Assembly: GCA_947455215.1 (NCBI GenBank)
Contig: CANGNA010000010.1
Span: 19,989-83,988, forward strand
From: Chitinophagaceae bacterium
GTDB taxonomy: Bacteria > Bacteroidota > Bacteroidia > Chitinophagales > Chitinophagaceae
Reading direction: 5' to 3'
DNA: 64,000 nt
Each line of letters starts with the position of its first letter. Position 1 is the stretch's first letter. This document shows positions 44,976 to 53,988 of the stretch, one piece after another. The translations under genes were made by a program, and so were the position numbers. The notes below the pieces were generated by a model. It was not told where the DNA came from and made no database searches. It worked only from the letters and a program-made list of their open reading frames with translations.

Positions 44976-46166
44976 ATGCCGGTAATATCACATCGCGGGG
45001 CCATGATGCCCCCATCGCCAATACGCAAGCTGGTACCGTTTGCCGATGCTGCAAAAAAAAGAGGTACTAAAGTATATCACCTGAACATAGGGCAGCCCGA
45101 TATCGTAACGCCGGAGTCTATACTGGACGCCGTACGCCATACCGATATGAAGGTGCTGGAATACAGCCCAAGTGCAGGTTTTGACAGCTATCGTAAAAAA
45201 CTGGTAGAGTACTACAAACGCAATAATATAGATGTTACCGCCGGGCAGATCATCGTTACTACCGGTGGGTCTGAGGCGATAACATTTGCTATAATGAGCT
45301 GCCTGGATCCGGGTGATGAGATCATTATCCCTGAGCCATTCTATGCCAATTATAATGGTTTTTCAACAAGCTCTGGTGTAAAGGTAGTGCCTATACCAAG
45401 CAGCATTGAAACAGGTTTTGCATTGCCGGCCATAGAAGCTTTTGAAAAGGCAGTAACACCGCAGACAAAAGCCATCATGATCTGTAACCCGAATAACCCA
45501 ACCGGTTATTTGTACAGTGCAAAAGAACTGAACGTGCTAAAGGAAATATGCCTGAAGCACGACCTGTTCCTGTTCAGCGACGAAGCTTACAGGGAGTTTT
45601 GCTATGACGGACATAAGCACATTTCAGCCCTGTCTATTCCTGGCCTGGAGGAACATGCTATAGTGCTGGACACTATATCTAAGCGCTACAGCGCTTGTGG
45701 TGGCCGTATAGGTGCATTTGTAACCAAAAACCAGCAGGTGCTGGATGCGGCTATGAAGTTTGCACAGGCTCGCCTTAGCCCGCCAACATTTGCCCAGATA
45801 CTGGGTGAGGCCGCGGTAGATCTGCCCGCCAACTACTTCGACGAAGTGCATGCAGAGTATACCAATCGCCGCGATGTATTGGTGAAGCGTCTGAACGCGA
45901 TACCTGGCGTTAAATGCCCTAATCCGGGTGGCGCGTTTTATGCAATGGCACAGTTGCCGGTAGAGAACAGCGAAAACTTCTGCCAGTGGTTGCTGGAAGA
46001 GTTCGCTCACAACGGCGCTACTGTAATGATGGCACCTGCTGCAGGTTTCTACGCTACGCCCGGTAAGGGCCGTAACGAAGTGCGACTGGCATATGTATTG
46101 AATACAGAAGACATTAACGGTGCAATGGATTGCCTGGAGGCAGCACTGAAGGTGTATAAGAATTAA
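44976..46166 (+). CDS. PLP-dependent class I/II aminotransferase (aspartate aminotransferase-like)
   Basis: A 396-residue fold-type I aminotransferase. HLNIGQPDIVTP is the N-terminal signature, NPNNPTGYLYS precedes the PLP-contacting region, SDEAYREFCYDG follows, and the Schiff-base lysine is K236 in TISKRYSACGGRIG. The usual LSKTFSATGWRLG is altered here, so substrate specificity should not be assumed to be aspartate. Confidence 0.92.
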   Translation: MPVISHRGAMMPPSPIRKLVPFADAAKKRGTKVYHLNIGQPDIVTPESILDAVRHTDMKVLEYSPSAGFDSYRKKLVEYYKRNNIDVTAGQIIVTTGGSEAITFAIMSCLDPGDEIIIPEPFYANYNGFSTSSGVKVVPIPSSIETGFALPAIEAFEKAVTPQTKAIMICNPNNPTGYLYSAKELNVLKEICLKHDLFLFSDEAYREFCYDGHKHISALSIPGLEEHAIVLDTISKRYSACGGRIGAFVTKNQQVLDAAMKFAQARLSPPTFAQILGEAAVDLPANYFDEVHAEYTNRRDVLVKRLNAIPGVKCPNPGGAFYAMAQLPVENSENFCQWLLEEFAHNGATVMMAPAAGFYATPGKGRNEVRLAYVLNTEDINGAMDCLEAALKVYKN

Positions 46167-46185
46167 TGAACAATAAGTACTTTAT

Positions 46186-46221
46186 AGATGTGGCATCCCG
46201 CATAGGCCGGATGCCACATCT
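46186..46221. terminator. bidirectional terminator hairpin, AGATGTGGCA family copy 2
   Basis: A perfect 13-bp stem AGATGTGGCATCC/GGATGCCACATCT with a 10-nt loop. It lies between convergent genes ending at 46166 and 46236. The loop (CGCATAGGCC) looks like a decayed form of the copy 1 inner stem. Confidence 0.7.
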
Positions 46222-46235
46222 TGTTATATAGAGCG

Positions 46236-46973
46236 TCATGCAAACCGCTCTAAAAATTCATCTTTTCTCCTGTTCGATACATCTACCTGCGTGCCATCTG
46301 TCATTATTACATATCCGCCCCGGCCACGTACATAATCCCGTATAAAATTGATGTTCACAATATGGCTGTTGTGTATCCTGCAAAATGTAGCTAGTGGTAG
46401 CTTCTCTTCCAGTTCATGTATCTGCCTGGTAACAGTGTATACAGGCCTGTTCACACAATAGATGCGGCAATAGTTGCCATCGGCCTCCACACGTATTATG
46501 TCGTCGAATTTAATAAAGCTCAGCCCATCCATAGTGGGCAGGGCTAGTGTATTGGTGTTGAATTGCCTGGATAGCGCCGATAACAACTGCTCCATATTCT
46601 GTTGTTTGTCACGGGCATCGGTTTTTATTCTTACGCGCTCTACTGCTTCAGCCAGCTCGTCACCATCCAGGGGCTTCAGCAGATAGTCAGACGCGCCGGC
46701 CTTAAGCGCCTTTAATACATATTCATCATAGGCTGTTGTAAAGATGATATGAAACGATACCTGCCTCAGTTTGCTCAGTATGTCAAAGGCATTTCCATAG
46801 GGTAGTTCAATATCCATAAATACCAGGTCTGGTTCCAGTTCTGTTATTTTATCTATGGCTTCGTTGGCATCTGCTGCATAGCCTGCCAGCTCTACCTGTG
46901 GCAGTTTGGCAAGCATGCGCTCCAGTATGGCCCTGCTGTGTTCTTCGTCTTCTACTATCAGTGCTTTTATCAT
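46236..46973 (-). CDS. LytTR-family response regulator
   Basis: A 245-residue regulator. The receiver domain has the acid pocket EDEE and phospho-acceptor D54 in LVFMDIELP. The C-terminal LytTR DNA-binding domain (about 140-245) has IRVEADGNYCRIYC and FCRIHNSHIVNINFIRDYVR. Its start overlaps the kinase stop by 4 bp (ATGA), so both are translated from one message and form a cognate pair. Confidence 0.94.
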   Translation of the reverse strand: MIKALIVEDEEHSRAILERMLAKLPQVELAGYAADANEAIDKITELEPDLVFMDIELPYGNAFDILSKLRQVSFHIIFTTAYDEYVLKALKAGASDYLLKPLDGDELAEAVERVRIKTDARDKQQNMEQLLSALSRQFNTNTLALPTMDGLSFIKFDDIIRVEADGNYCRIYCVNRPVYTVTRQIHELEEKLPLATFCRIHNSHIVNINFIRDYVRGRGGYVIMTDGTQVDVSNRRKDEFLERFA

Positions 46974-49903
46974 GAGGATGTGTCTTTAATGTTGAAGGAT
47001 ATTATAACGATAGTGCCTTTTTCTCCCGGGTGTTTATCCGACCGGTCGGCTATCTGAACGGAAATATCCCTGCCGTATAATTTGTTCAGCGATTCCACCC
47101 GCGACAAAATAAGGGAGATGCCTTTAGAGTTATGGCCCGATGGATTGGCCTCCTTCAGTTTTTTAGATGCATTGATGCCTATGCCATTATCTTCCAGATG
47201 TATCTCTATTCTGTCGGTGCAGATAAACCTGATGTCGATCTTTCCTTTTTGTCCTTTCACATATTTAATGCCATGGTTAATGGCATTTTCTACAAAAGGA
47301 TGGACTATGAAAGCCGGTACTATCGGTTCGCTTTTATTTATTGATGGGTCGATAGTGATGGTATAGTCAAAGCTTTTGTTCAGGCGAAGCTGCTCTACTT
47401 CGAGATAATTATCCAGGAACGAGTATTCTTCATCTACAGATATAAAGGTCTCTTTCGATAGCATCAACCCTTTGCGCATCAGCTTGGCAAACCGGTTGAT
47501 GAAGTAGGCGGCAGTATCAGTGTCGCTCTTGTAAATAACACCCTGTATAGCATTAAGGCAGTTGAAAATAAAGTGCGGATCTATCTGTTGTTTGATGGCA
47601 TCAAGTTCCAGGTGAGATATTGTCTGGCGTAGTTCGTTACGCAGTTGTCGGCGCTTTTCATAACGTTTACTGATATAGTAGGTGATAATGGCAATGATGC
47701 TGGCCACTAGTACTATAGCCAGTACCCGCAACCAAATTTGTTGATACCAGGCCGGCAATATCGTGAAGGTAATGTGGGCGGGTATTTTACTTTTATTGCC
47801 TAAAATATCTATGCCACTAACGTAGAAGTTATACGTGCCCGGTGCCAGCCCGCTGAAGGTAATGCTGCCATTTTTGGTGAGTAGCGGTTTGTCATTCACG
47901 CCCTCCAGGTAGTATTCGTAGCGTATGTTGCCGCTGCTGGTATAAGATAGTCCCGAGAAGTAGATGGTTAATGTGTTTTGGTTGATCTTGATGGCAGATG
48001 AACTGTCTTCTGTTACCAGTTCGTCGTTGCCATACTTGATCTTGGTGATGTAGGTAGGCAGCCCGTAGCTGCTGGATATACTGCCTTTGTTGAACATGGT
48101 TATGCCTGTATTGCCGGCTACATATACTGTGTCTCCAATCACCAGCACATCATTCACATTATTGTCGGCAAGGCAATTGTTGTCATTGTAGGTGGTGGTT
48201 GTAAGGCCCCCATTTTTAAAGGTAACATGCGATATGCCCATGTTGGTGCATGTCCATACACTCTCCTCATTTTCAATAAAAAGGTTTCTGCAGATATCAG
48301 ATGCAAGGCCATTCTCTGTATTCAGGTGGGCCGTTACCTTGTTATTATCAATAAGAAATAAGCCTTTTGATGACGTGCCTACCCAGGTACGCCCACGTGT
48401 ATCTTTGTCCAGGCAGGTTATCCGGCTATTCATTTGGTTGTATAGATCGGTTTTTGCCTGTGCGCCGGTGTTGGTATGTTGGTAAAGATCATCGAGCGTA
48501 CTATACCACAGGTCGTTCTCGGTGCCTCTAACGCTGGTGGTCCGCTGATGGTTCAGAAATGTTATAGTATTGTCTTTATTGCAGTCTATGGTGAAAGAGC
48601 CAAGGCTCGATGCTACCAACATCTTATTGGTAGCGCTATCATACTTTATGTCTTTTATATTGCCCCACAGGTCAAGGTAGCGCAGTTGTTTATTTTTGAT
48701 ATTATACACACATATGCCGTTGTCCTCGCCGATCCACAATTGCTGTTGGCTGTCGGCTTTAATGTCTAGTACCCTGTCTCGGTGCGAATATTTGTTCATA
48801 TGTTGCACGTCAACAAGTTGGCCGTTTTTTATGAACAATAGCCTGTTGTCGTTGGTGCCCGCTACTATTGTGCCGTTCATGTTATACAGGGAATAGCAGG
48901 CGCTGATGCCACCCTTATCTTCAGGTATGGCTATGGTAGATGAGCGGTTGGCCGGGAACATCTCCACACCGCCATCCAGTAGGGTTATCCACCTGTTGCC
49001 TTGTATATCTACTGTAGTGCCCGATGCCACCGATCTGAATTTGTAGCTCACGTTGTTGTGCATAGTGTCGGCGTCCAGGTCTTCCTTTGCTACAGTATTA
49101 TCTGCGAAAATCACCAGTGCAACATGCTGTTGTTTGTCTGTTATGCAGTTGGTCACTTCTTTTGTAAAATGTCCCCATTTCTGTAGTTTCAGTTGATGTA
49201 GCCGCGCATTTACGGTACATTTATAAAAGTCCGTGCTTTTATCAGCTTGTGAGGTCACAAATAAGTAATGCCCGTTTCCCAGGTCGTGAACGCGGGTAAA
49301 GAAGGCTGCTGCAGATGGCATTCGCGTATCCTTCTCAAACCTTTGCGTTGCTTCATGGAATGCATAAAAGTCGTTTTGGGTTACTGCATACAGCACAGAG
49401 TCTATCTCAGTCAGCAGTAGCAGGCCATGTGAATCGGGCAGCGGGAATGGCGTTATTTTATCGTCTTTGAACCTATAGATGTTCTTCGCCCCTGCAAACC
49501 ATGTTTCGTGGAGTCTGCGACATAATAAGAGCCAGTTATAATTGTGTATTTTATTCAGTTCACTAAAATTCTTCGAGTTGAAGATCTTCCCCTTGTAATA
49601 AAAGCAGGGTAGCTTATTATAGCAGTAAAACCAGATACGACCATCATTATCTTCGAACATGGCCAACACCTCATTATCCTCCAGCCCGTCTTTAACGGTA
49701 AAGTTCCTGAACGTGGTGCCATCGAACAGGCTTACCCCGGCGTCTGTGGCAAACCATAAAAAGCCTTTTTTGTCAGATAATACATGGTATACCGTATTAC
49801 TGGCCAGCCCGTCTTTGGTAGTGTACTTACGGGATAGGGGTTCCTGCCCGCGAACAAGAATGCAAATGGCAAGGAATACTATGAATTGCAAACAAAATTT
49901 CAT
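46970..49903 (-). CDS. periplasmic-propeller histidine kinase (Reg_prop/Y_Y_Y, LytS-like kinase)
   Basis: A 977-residue membrane kinase. After a signal peptide (to about residue 19) come two-component propeller repeats (KDGLASNTVYHVLSDKKGFL, NGLASDICRNLFIE), a Y_Y_Y domain (LTIYFSGLSYTSSGNIRYEY) and a single membrane helix (IWLRVLAIVLVASIIAIITY). The His_kinase domain has the phospho-acceptor in QIDPHFIFNCLNAIQG and an ATPase part (HPFVENAINHGIKY, EDNGIGI). It resembles hybrid two-component sensors of Bacteroidetes but with a separate regulator. The ligand is unknown and no sugar-use locus is adjacent. Confidence 0.94.
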   Translation of the reverse strand: MKFCLQFIVFLAICILVRGQEPLSRKYTTKDGLASNTVYHVLSDKKGFLWFATDAGVSLFDGTTFRNFTVKDGLEDNEVLAMFEDNDGRIWFYCYNKLPCFYYKGKIFNSKNFSELNKIHNYNWLLLCRRLHETWFAGAKNIYRFKDDKITPFPLPDSHGLLLLTEIDSVLYAVTQNDFYAFHEATQRFEKDTRMPSAAAFFTRVHDLGNGHYLFVTSQADKSTDFYKCTVNARLHQLKLQKWGHFTKEVTNCITDKQQHVALVIFADNTVAKEDLDADTMHNNVSYKFRSVASGTTVDIQGNRWITLLDGGVEMFPANRSSTIAIPEDKGGISACYSLYNMNGTIVAGTNDNRLLFIKNGQLVDVQHMNKYSHRDRVLDIKADSQQQLWIGEDNGICVYNIKNKQLRYLDLWGNIKDIKYDSATNKMLVASSLGSFTIDCNKDNTITFLNHQRTTSVRGTENDLWYSTLDDLYQHTNTGAQAKTDLYNQMNSRITCLDKDTRGRTWVGTSSKGLFLIDNNKVTAHLNTENGLASDICRNLFIENEESVWTCTNMGISHVTFKNGGLTTTTYNDNNCLADNNVNDVLVIGDTVYVAGNTGITMFNKGSISSSYGLPTYITKIKYGNDELVTEDSSSAIKINQNTLTIYFSGLSYTSSGNIRYEYYLEGVNDKPLLTKNGSITFSGLAPGTYNFYVSGIDILGNKSKIPAHITFTILPAWYQQIWLRVLAIVLVASIIAIITYYISKRYEKRRQLRNELRQTISHLELDAIKQQIDPHFIFNCLNAIQGVIYKSDTDTAAYFINRFAKLMRKGLMLSKETFISVDEEYSFLDNYLEVEQLRLNKSFDYTITIDPSINKSEPIVPAFIVHPFVENAINHGIKYVKGQKGKIDIRFICTDRIEIHLEDNGIGINASKKLKEANPSGHNSKGISLILSRVESLNKLYGRDISVQIADRSDKHPGEKGTIVIISFNIKDTSS

Positions 49904-50002
49904 GACGTGGTATTGCTATCACCGATTAAGACAGCTTTTCATCAATTTTTGATAGTACCGGAAAGTTTTGAATATAAAGCTATCTAATTATTTTTCTATT
50001 TA

Positions 50003-50010
50003 TTACTTTG
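50003..50010 (+). promoter_or_regulatory. possible -7 element, one mismatch
   Basis: TTACTTTG differs from TAnnTTTG at one base. If used, it would give a leader of about 115 nt containing two stem-loops. Confidence 0.3.
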
Positions 50011-50035
50011 TGCTGCACACTTATACACCAGGAAC

Positions 50036-50105
50036 GCATATCGGTACAAAAGCGGCCACATCCGGCCAACCGATATGCTGGTTTGCAGGTCTTCATAAGC
50101 AAACC
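50036..50105 (+). promoter_or_regulatory. structured 5' leader with two consecutive stem-loops
   Basis: Stem 1 pairs GCATATCGGT (50036-50045) with ACCGATATGC (50069-50078), perfect over 10 bp, and GGCC/GGCC can form an inner stem. Stem 2 pairs GGTTTGC (50080-50086) with GCAAACC (50099-50105), perfect over 7 bp. The start codon lies 29 nt further on. No T-tract follows, so this is not an ordinary terminator. The class is unknown. Confidence 0.45.
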
Positions 50106-50134
50106 ATATCTTTCAATTTTTAAAAATCAACAAA

Positions 50135-51994
50135 ATGAAAAACACATCTATCTCCCTCAGATCAAATGCCGCCAGTAGCAGGTTATTCCTGCTGGCCGCT
50201 TTGTTTACCATGCTCTTTGCCTTAAAGCCAGCTAAAAGCAATGCCCAATGGACCAGTGTAATGACCCAGGTCTATGGTTCCGGTCTATATTCCACTTTTT
50301 GCGCTACTCCTGATACTGTTAACGTGACCGTTATAGGCTGGATGACCGGAACTGCTGTTTCGGGCGATTCCTGCACTGTTTATATAAACTGGGGCGATGG
50401 CACAGACGAGTCTATCCGTGTCCGCGATACCACCATGATAATGGGCGTATTTACGCATGTCTATACTATACCTGGTATTTTCACACAGGCGGCGACCGTC
50501 ACCGCTACAAGTGGTGTAAGTAATACCTGGATCAATACAATGCCTACCGTTGTTTCAGAGGCTTGCGCACCGGTTTCCGGTCATCTTTACGTAGATAATA
50601 ATCACAACTGTGTAAGGGATGCAGGCGAGCCGCCGTTGTCGTGGATGCCGGTTTTCCTTGTCAACAATGCAATAGCCGACACCTTCCTGGCAGGGTATAG
50701 TGATGATACAGGTTTTTACAGCCTTGATGTGCCTGTAGGCAGCTATACTATACTGGCTAATTCTGCTTATTCTTACAGCCATTACTGGACGTGGCTGGCA
50801 GCAACACCACAGGGAGATGTCGCCCCTTCATGCCCCGCTAACGGCGTTTTTGCACTTACTGTGGCAGCCGGTGGTACATATACTCAGGACTTTGCTGACA
50901 CCTGTAGCCCGCTTACATCTTTCGATCAGTGTGTAAATGGCTATGCCAGCGGGCATTTTTTTCCGGGCGATACCGCTTATGTAAGGGTATTTGCGGGTAA
51001 TTCCTTCTGGTTTTATGACTGGACCTGCCTTTCTCTTTCATCTACGGTGACGCTGACGCTTGATCCGCACTTACACTATGCAGGATATAGTTCTATCCCA
51101 CCTGCTTCTGTGGTAGGCAATACGCTCACCTGGAATGTGGCTATGACAGGAAGTTTCTATTCGTTCTATCCGCTGATCAAAGTGACCACAGATATAAGCG
51201 CCACTCTCGGTACCGTATTGACCAACACAGTCTCTGCAACAGCTACTACTTATCCCGATCCTGATATGAGTAACAATACCCATGCATTCTCTTCTGTTGT
51301 ACTGGCTTCTTTCGACCCCAACGAGATCGCGGTGTGTCCGCAGGGCGTAGGTGCTCCTGGCTATATCACTAACAATAACATGCTCACATACACTATCCAC
51401 TTCCAGAACACCGGTACTGCTGCCGCCCGCAACGTTACTGTTGACGATACACTGAGTGCCAATGTTGACGCACGGACATTGCATGTACTGGCCAGCAGCT
51501 CGCCGGTAGATGTATATACTATGGGCAATGCCATACGTTTCAGGTTTAATAACATCAACCTGCCCGATAGTATCAGCGATCCTACAGGCAGCATTGGCAG
51601 TGTCACCTACAGCGTGATGCCTAAGCAGGGCCTTACACCGGGTACGCAAATATTCAACATTGCCAACATATTCTTTGATTACAATGCCGGTGTCGCCACC
51701 AATAAGGTTGTGAACACTATCTACAATGGCGTTGGTGTAAGTTCGGTACAGAAGAGCTTTACAGCTTCAGTATATCCTAACCCTGCCGATAACAGTTTTA
51801 CTGTTACTGCGGGCGAAGGCGCAGATTTTTCAGTTGCCGTTTCAGATCTGTTTGGCCGTATAGTTTATACTGGTGCCGGCAGCAACGGTCATGCTGTTGT
51901 CAATACAAAGACACTGGCACCAGGTATATATCTGGTCAAGGTAACAGGCAGCAATGGCGAAGAGCAAACTGTAAAGGCCATAGTACAACACTAA
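50135..51994 (+). CDS. large T9SS sorting-domain protein with DUF7619-like repeats
   Basis: A 619-residue exported protein. The signal segment (LFLLAALFTMLFALKPAKSNAQ) follows a polar start. A PKD-like region (VYINWGDGTDESIRV), an SdrD-like carboxypeptidase-regulatory domain (GHLYVDNNHNCVRDAGEPPL) and a DUF11/DUF7619 domain (LTYTIHFQNTGTAAARNVTV) lead to the type A sorting domain (ASVYPNPADNSFTVTAGEGA ... LAPGIYLVKVTG). It is probably a surface adhesin or structural protein. It has a structured leader and its own terminator. Confidence 0.86.
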   Translation: MKNTSISLRSNAASSRLFLLAALFTMLFALKPAKSNAQWTSVMTQVYGSGLYSTFCATPDTVNVTVIGWMTGTAVSGDSCTVYINWGDGTDESIRVRDTTMIMGVFTHVYTIPGIFTQAATVTATSGVSNTWINTMPTVVSEACAPVSGHLYVDNNHNCVRDAGEPPLSWMPVFLVNNAIADTFLAGYSDDTGFYSLDVPVGSYTILANSAYSYSHYWTWLAATPQGDVAPSCPANGVFALTVAAGGTYTQDFADTCSPLTSFDQCVNGYASGHFFPGDTAYVRVFAGNSFWFYDWTCLSLSSTVTLTLDPHLHYAGYSSIPPASVVGNTLTWNVAMTGSFYSFYPLIKVTTDISATLGTVLTNTVSATATTYPDPDMSNNTHAFSSVVLASFDPNEIAVCPQGVGAPGYITNNNMLTYTIHFQNTGTAAARNVTVDDTLSANVDARTLHVLASSSPVDVYTMGNAIRFRFNNINLPDSISDPTGSIGSVTYSVMPKQGLTPGTQIFNIANIFFDYNAGVATNKVVNTIYNGVGVSSVQKSFTASVYPNPADNSFTVTAGEGADFSVAVSDLFGRIVYTGAGSNGHAVVNTKTLAPGIYLVKVTGSNGEEQTVKAIVQH

Positions 51995-52023
51995 TAGAGA
52001 GTCCCATTACCGCAATAGCAAAG

Positions 52024-52050
52024 AAGGAGCGCCATGTGCGCTCCTTATTT
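52024..52050 (+). terminator. terminator of the large T9SS gene
   Basis: AAGGAGCGC/GCGCTCCTT is a 9-bp perfect stem with loop CATGT, followed by ATTTTAT. Confidence 0.7.
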
Positions 52051-52070
52051 TATCTACAGATACTATAGGC

Positions 52071-52107
52071 AGATGTGGCACACTTCTAAAGTGTGCCGCA
52101 TCTTTTT
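52071..52107. terminator. bidirectional terminator hairpin, AGATGTGGCA family copy 3
   Basis: AGATGTGGCACACTT pairs with AAGTGTGCCGCATCT (one G-U) around a 3-nt loop, and five T follow. It lies between convergent genes ending at 51994 and 52112. The outer 10 bases of the left arm match those at 10874 and 46186, while the inner stem differs. Confidence 0.75.
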
Positions 52108-52111
52108 ATTG

Positions 52112-53074
52112 TTACTTACTATACTTGTTCCTGTACTCAATTGGGGTAAGCCCCGTTACCTTCTTAAATACCTCCCTGAAGCCCTTAGAGTCTGTATACC
52201 CAACATCATACATCACTTCGTTTATATTCTTGCGGCTAGTCTCAAAGCTGCGCTTGGCTGCTTCTACTTTCACACGTTGCGCATACTCAATAACTGTGTT
52301 GTGCGTAGCCTTTTTGAACCGGCGCTCGAAGCTGCGGCGCCCCACGGCATACATATCTGCCAGCTGGTCTACGCTTATCTTTTCCTGGTAGTTAGCTTCT
52401 ATATACTCCTGCGCTTTCTTTATCTCTTCATCTTTATGTTCCTTTTGTCCCTGGAAGATGATGAAGGGGCTTTGGCTATACCTGTCTATATCTATAGCAA
52501 AACTCTTGGCTATAGTAATGGCAACATCACGGCCTGCATATTTCTCTATCAGGTATATCAGCAGGTTCAGGTAAGAGTATGCACCGCCGCTGGTGTATAT
52601 GCCACCGTCTTCGGTAACTACTTTATCGCCCAGCACTTCTATGTCGGGGTGCAGCGCTCTTAGTTCGTTCACCATAGACCAGTGTGTAGAACACTGCTTG
52701 CCCTTCAGTAATCCCGTTGATGCCAGCAGAAATGCGCCTATACAAAAGCTGGCTACTTCTGCACCCTTAGCATGCTGTTCTTTTATCCAGGGTATAAAGG
52801 CGCTGTTCAGTTCCATGGCCTGCTCCAGCCCGCCAAACATGGCTGGTATTATTATCAGGTCGGTTCGTTCTACCCGGTCTATGGTCGTGTCTGGTGTAAT
52901 AGATATAGAACCGTTCGATATCTTATCCTGCAATCCTACAAATTGGATATCAAATATCGGGTCACTGCCCATTCGTTTCAGCACGCCGTTCACTGAATGC
53001 AATATCTGGTGGCTGCCGTCTATGTTAGATATACTACATGGTCCGTTAGGTATCAGTATCGATATGTGTTTCAT
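52112..53074 (-). CDS. GlxA-type AraC regulator
   Basis: A 320-residue regulator with an N-terminal DJ-1/PfpI-like domain (ISILIPNGPCSISNIDGSHQ, nucleophile-elbow-like ASFCIGAFLLASTGLL). The C-terminal AraC HTH (about 220-318) has VDQLADMYAVGRRSFERRFK and INEVMYDVGYTDSKGFREVF. Family members sense small metabolites. It is transcribed away from the VOC-DoxX-YdeI genes and may control them. The ATG at 53074 aligns with the family start. Confidence 0.93.
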   Translation of the reverse strand: MKHISILIPNGPCSISNIDGSHQILHSVNGVLKRMGSDPIFDIQFVGLQDKISNGSISITPDTTIDRVERTDLIIIPAMFGGLEQAMELNSAFIPWIKEQHAKGAEVASFCIGAFLLASTGLLKGKQCSTHWSMVNELRALHPDIEVLGDKVVTEDGGIYTSGGAYSYLNLLIYLIEKYAGRDVAITIAKSFAIDIDRYSQSPFIIFQGQKEHKDEEIKKAQEYIEANYQEKISVDQLADMYAVGRRSFERRFKKATHNTVIEYAQRVKVEAAKRSFETSRKNINEVMYDVGYTDSKGFREVFKKVTGLTPIEYRNKYSK

Positions 53075-53173
53075 GGTCTTCAAAATTTGTCGTAATGCCC
53101 CCGCCAATTGTCAGTTATATGACCTTTTACAAAGGGAAGCTGGGTTAATTTTACATCGAATTTACGGATACTG

Positions 53174-53593
53174 ATGAAAAATATAAATGCTTATCTTACT
53201 TTCAATGGCAATTGCAGGGAGGCTATGCACTTTTACCGGGATTGCCTGGGGGGAGAACTGGCATTGCAAACCATCAGCGAATCGCCAATGGCGGGAAAAT
53301 TACCACCCCTCATGCAGCAGCATATTTTACATGGCTCCCTTACCAGTGGCAGCATAACATTGCTGGCCTCGGATATGGTAGGGGAACAAGGACTAACAAA
53401 GGGAAACAATGTATCGCTGATGCTGGACTGTAGCAGCGAGGATGAGATACGCTCGTTGTTCGGGAAGCTTGTGCAGGGTGGGCAAATGATACATCCGCTG
53501 GAACATACCTTTTGGGGCGGTATGATCGGAGATCTTACCGATAAATTCGGAAATCAATGGCTATTACATTATACTAACATACAACAACACTAA
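53174..53593 (+). CDS. VOC-family (PhnB-like) protein
   Basis: A 139-residue glyoxalase-fold protein starting NINAYLTFNGNCREAMHFY and ending TFWGGMIGDLTDKFGNQWLL, the signatures of the PhnB/DUF1428-like VOC subgroup. The substrate is unknown. First of three closely spaced genes (next starts 2 nt after its stop), divergent from the GlxA-type regulator. Confidence 0.88.
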   Translation: MKNINAYLTFNGNCREAMHFYRDCLGGELALQTISESPMAGKLPPLMQQHILHGSLTSGSITLLASDMVGEQGLTKGNNVSLMLDCSSEDEIRSLFGKLVQGGQMIHPLEHTFWGGMIGDLTDKFGNQWLLHYTNIQQH

Positions 53594-53594
53594 C

Positions 53595-53987
53595 ATGGCA
53601 AACACAAACAAAAAACTCACTATCTGGTATTGGGTGGTCAACGTATTATTCGGCGGGTTCATGATATTTTCGGCGGTGCCCGATGTTATGAACAATGCTG
53701 ATGCAGTAAAAATGATACATACAGACATGGGCTACCCTATGTACTTTCTGCCCTTTATCGGTGTGGCAAAGATCTTGGGCGGCATCGCTATACTAATTCC
53801 GGGTTTCCCGAAGATCAAAGAATGGGCCTACGCCGGGCTTACATTCGATCTTATTTCCGCTACCTATTCTTTCATAGCTATGGGTTTGCCAGTAAAAGAC
53901 TGGGCAATGATGTTCCTGTTCATAGCGCTGGCATTCGGTGCTTATGCGTTGTATCACAAAAAATATAAGGCAACCGCAATAGGATGA
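53595..53987 (+). CDS. DoxX-like membrane protein
   Basis: A 130-residue protein with four hydrophobic segments matching the DoxX/DoxX-like family (IWYWVVNVLFGGFMIFSAVP, LPFIGVAKILGGIAILIPGF, EWAYAGLTFDLISATYSF). Members are linked to thiol or oxidative-stress handling. The start ATG is 1 nt after the VOC gene stop and its own stop is 1 nt before the YdeI-like start, so translation is probably coupled. Confidence 0.88.
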   Translation: MANTNKKLTIWYWVVNVLFGGFMIFSAVPDVMNNADAVKMIHTDMGYPMYFLPFIGVAKILGGIAILIPGFPKIKEWAYAGLTFDLISATYSFIAMGLPVKDWAMMFLFIALAFGAYALYHKKYKATAIG

Positions 53988-53988
53988 T

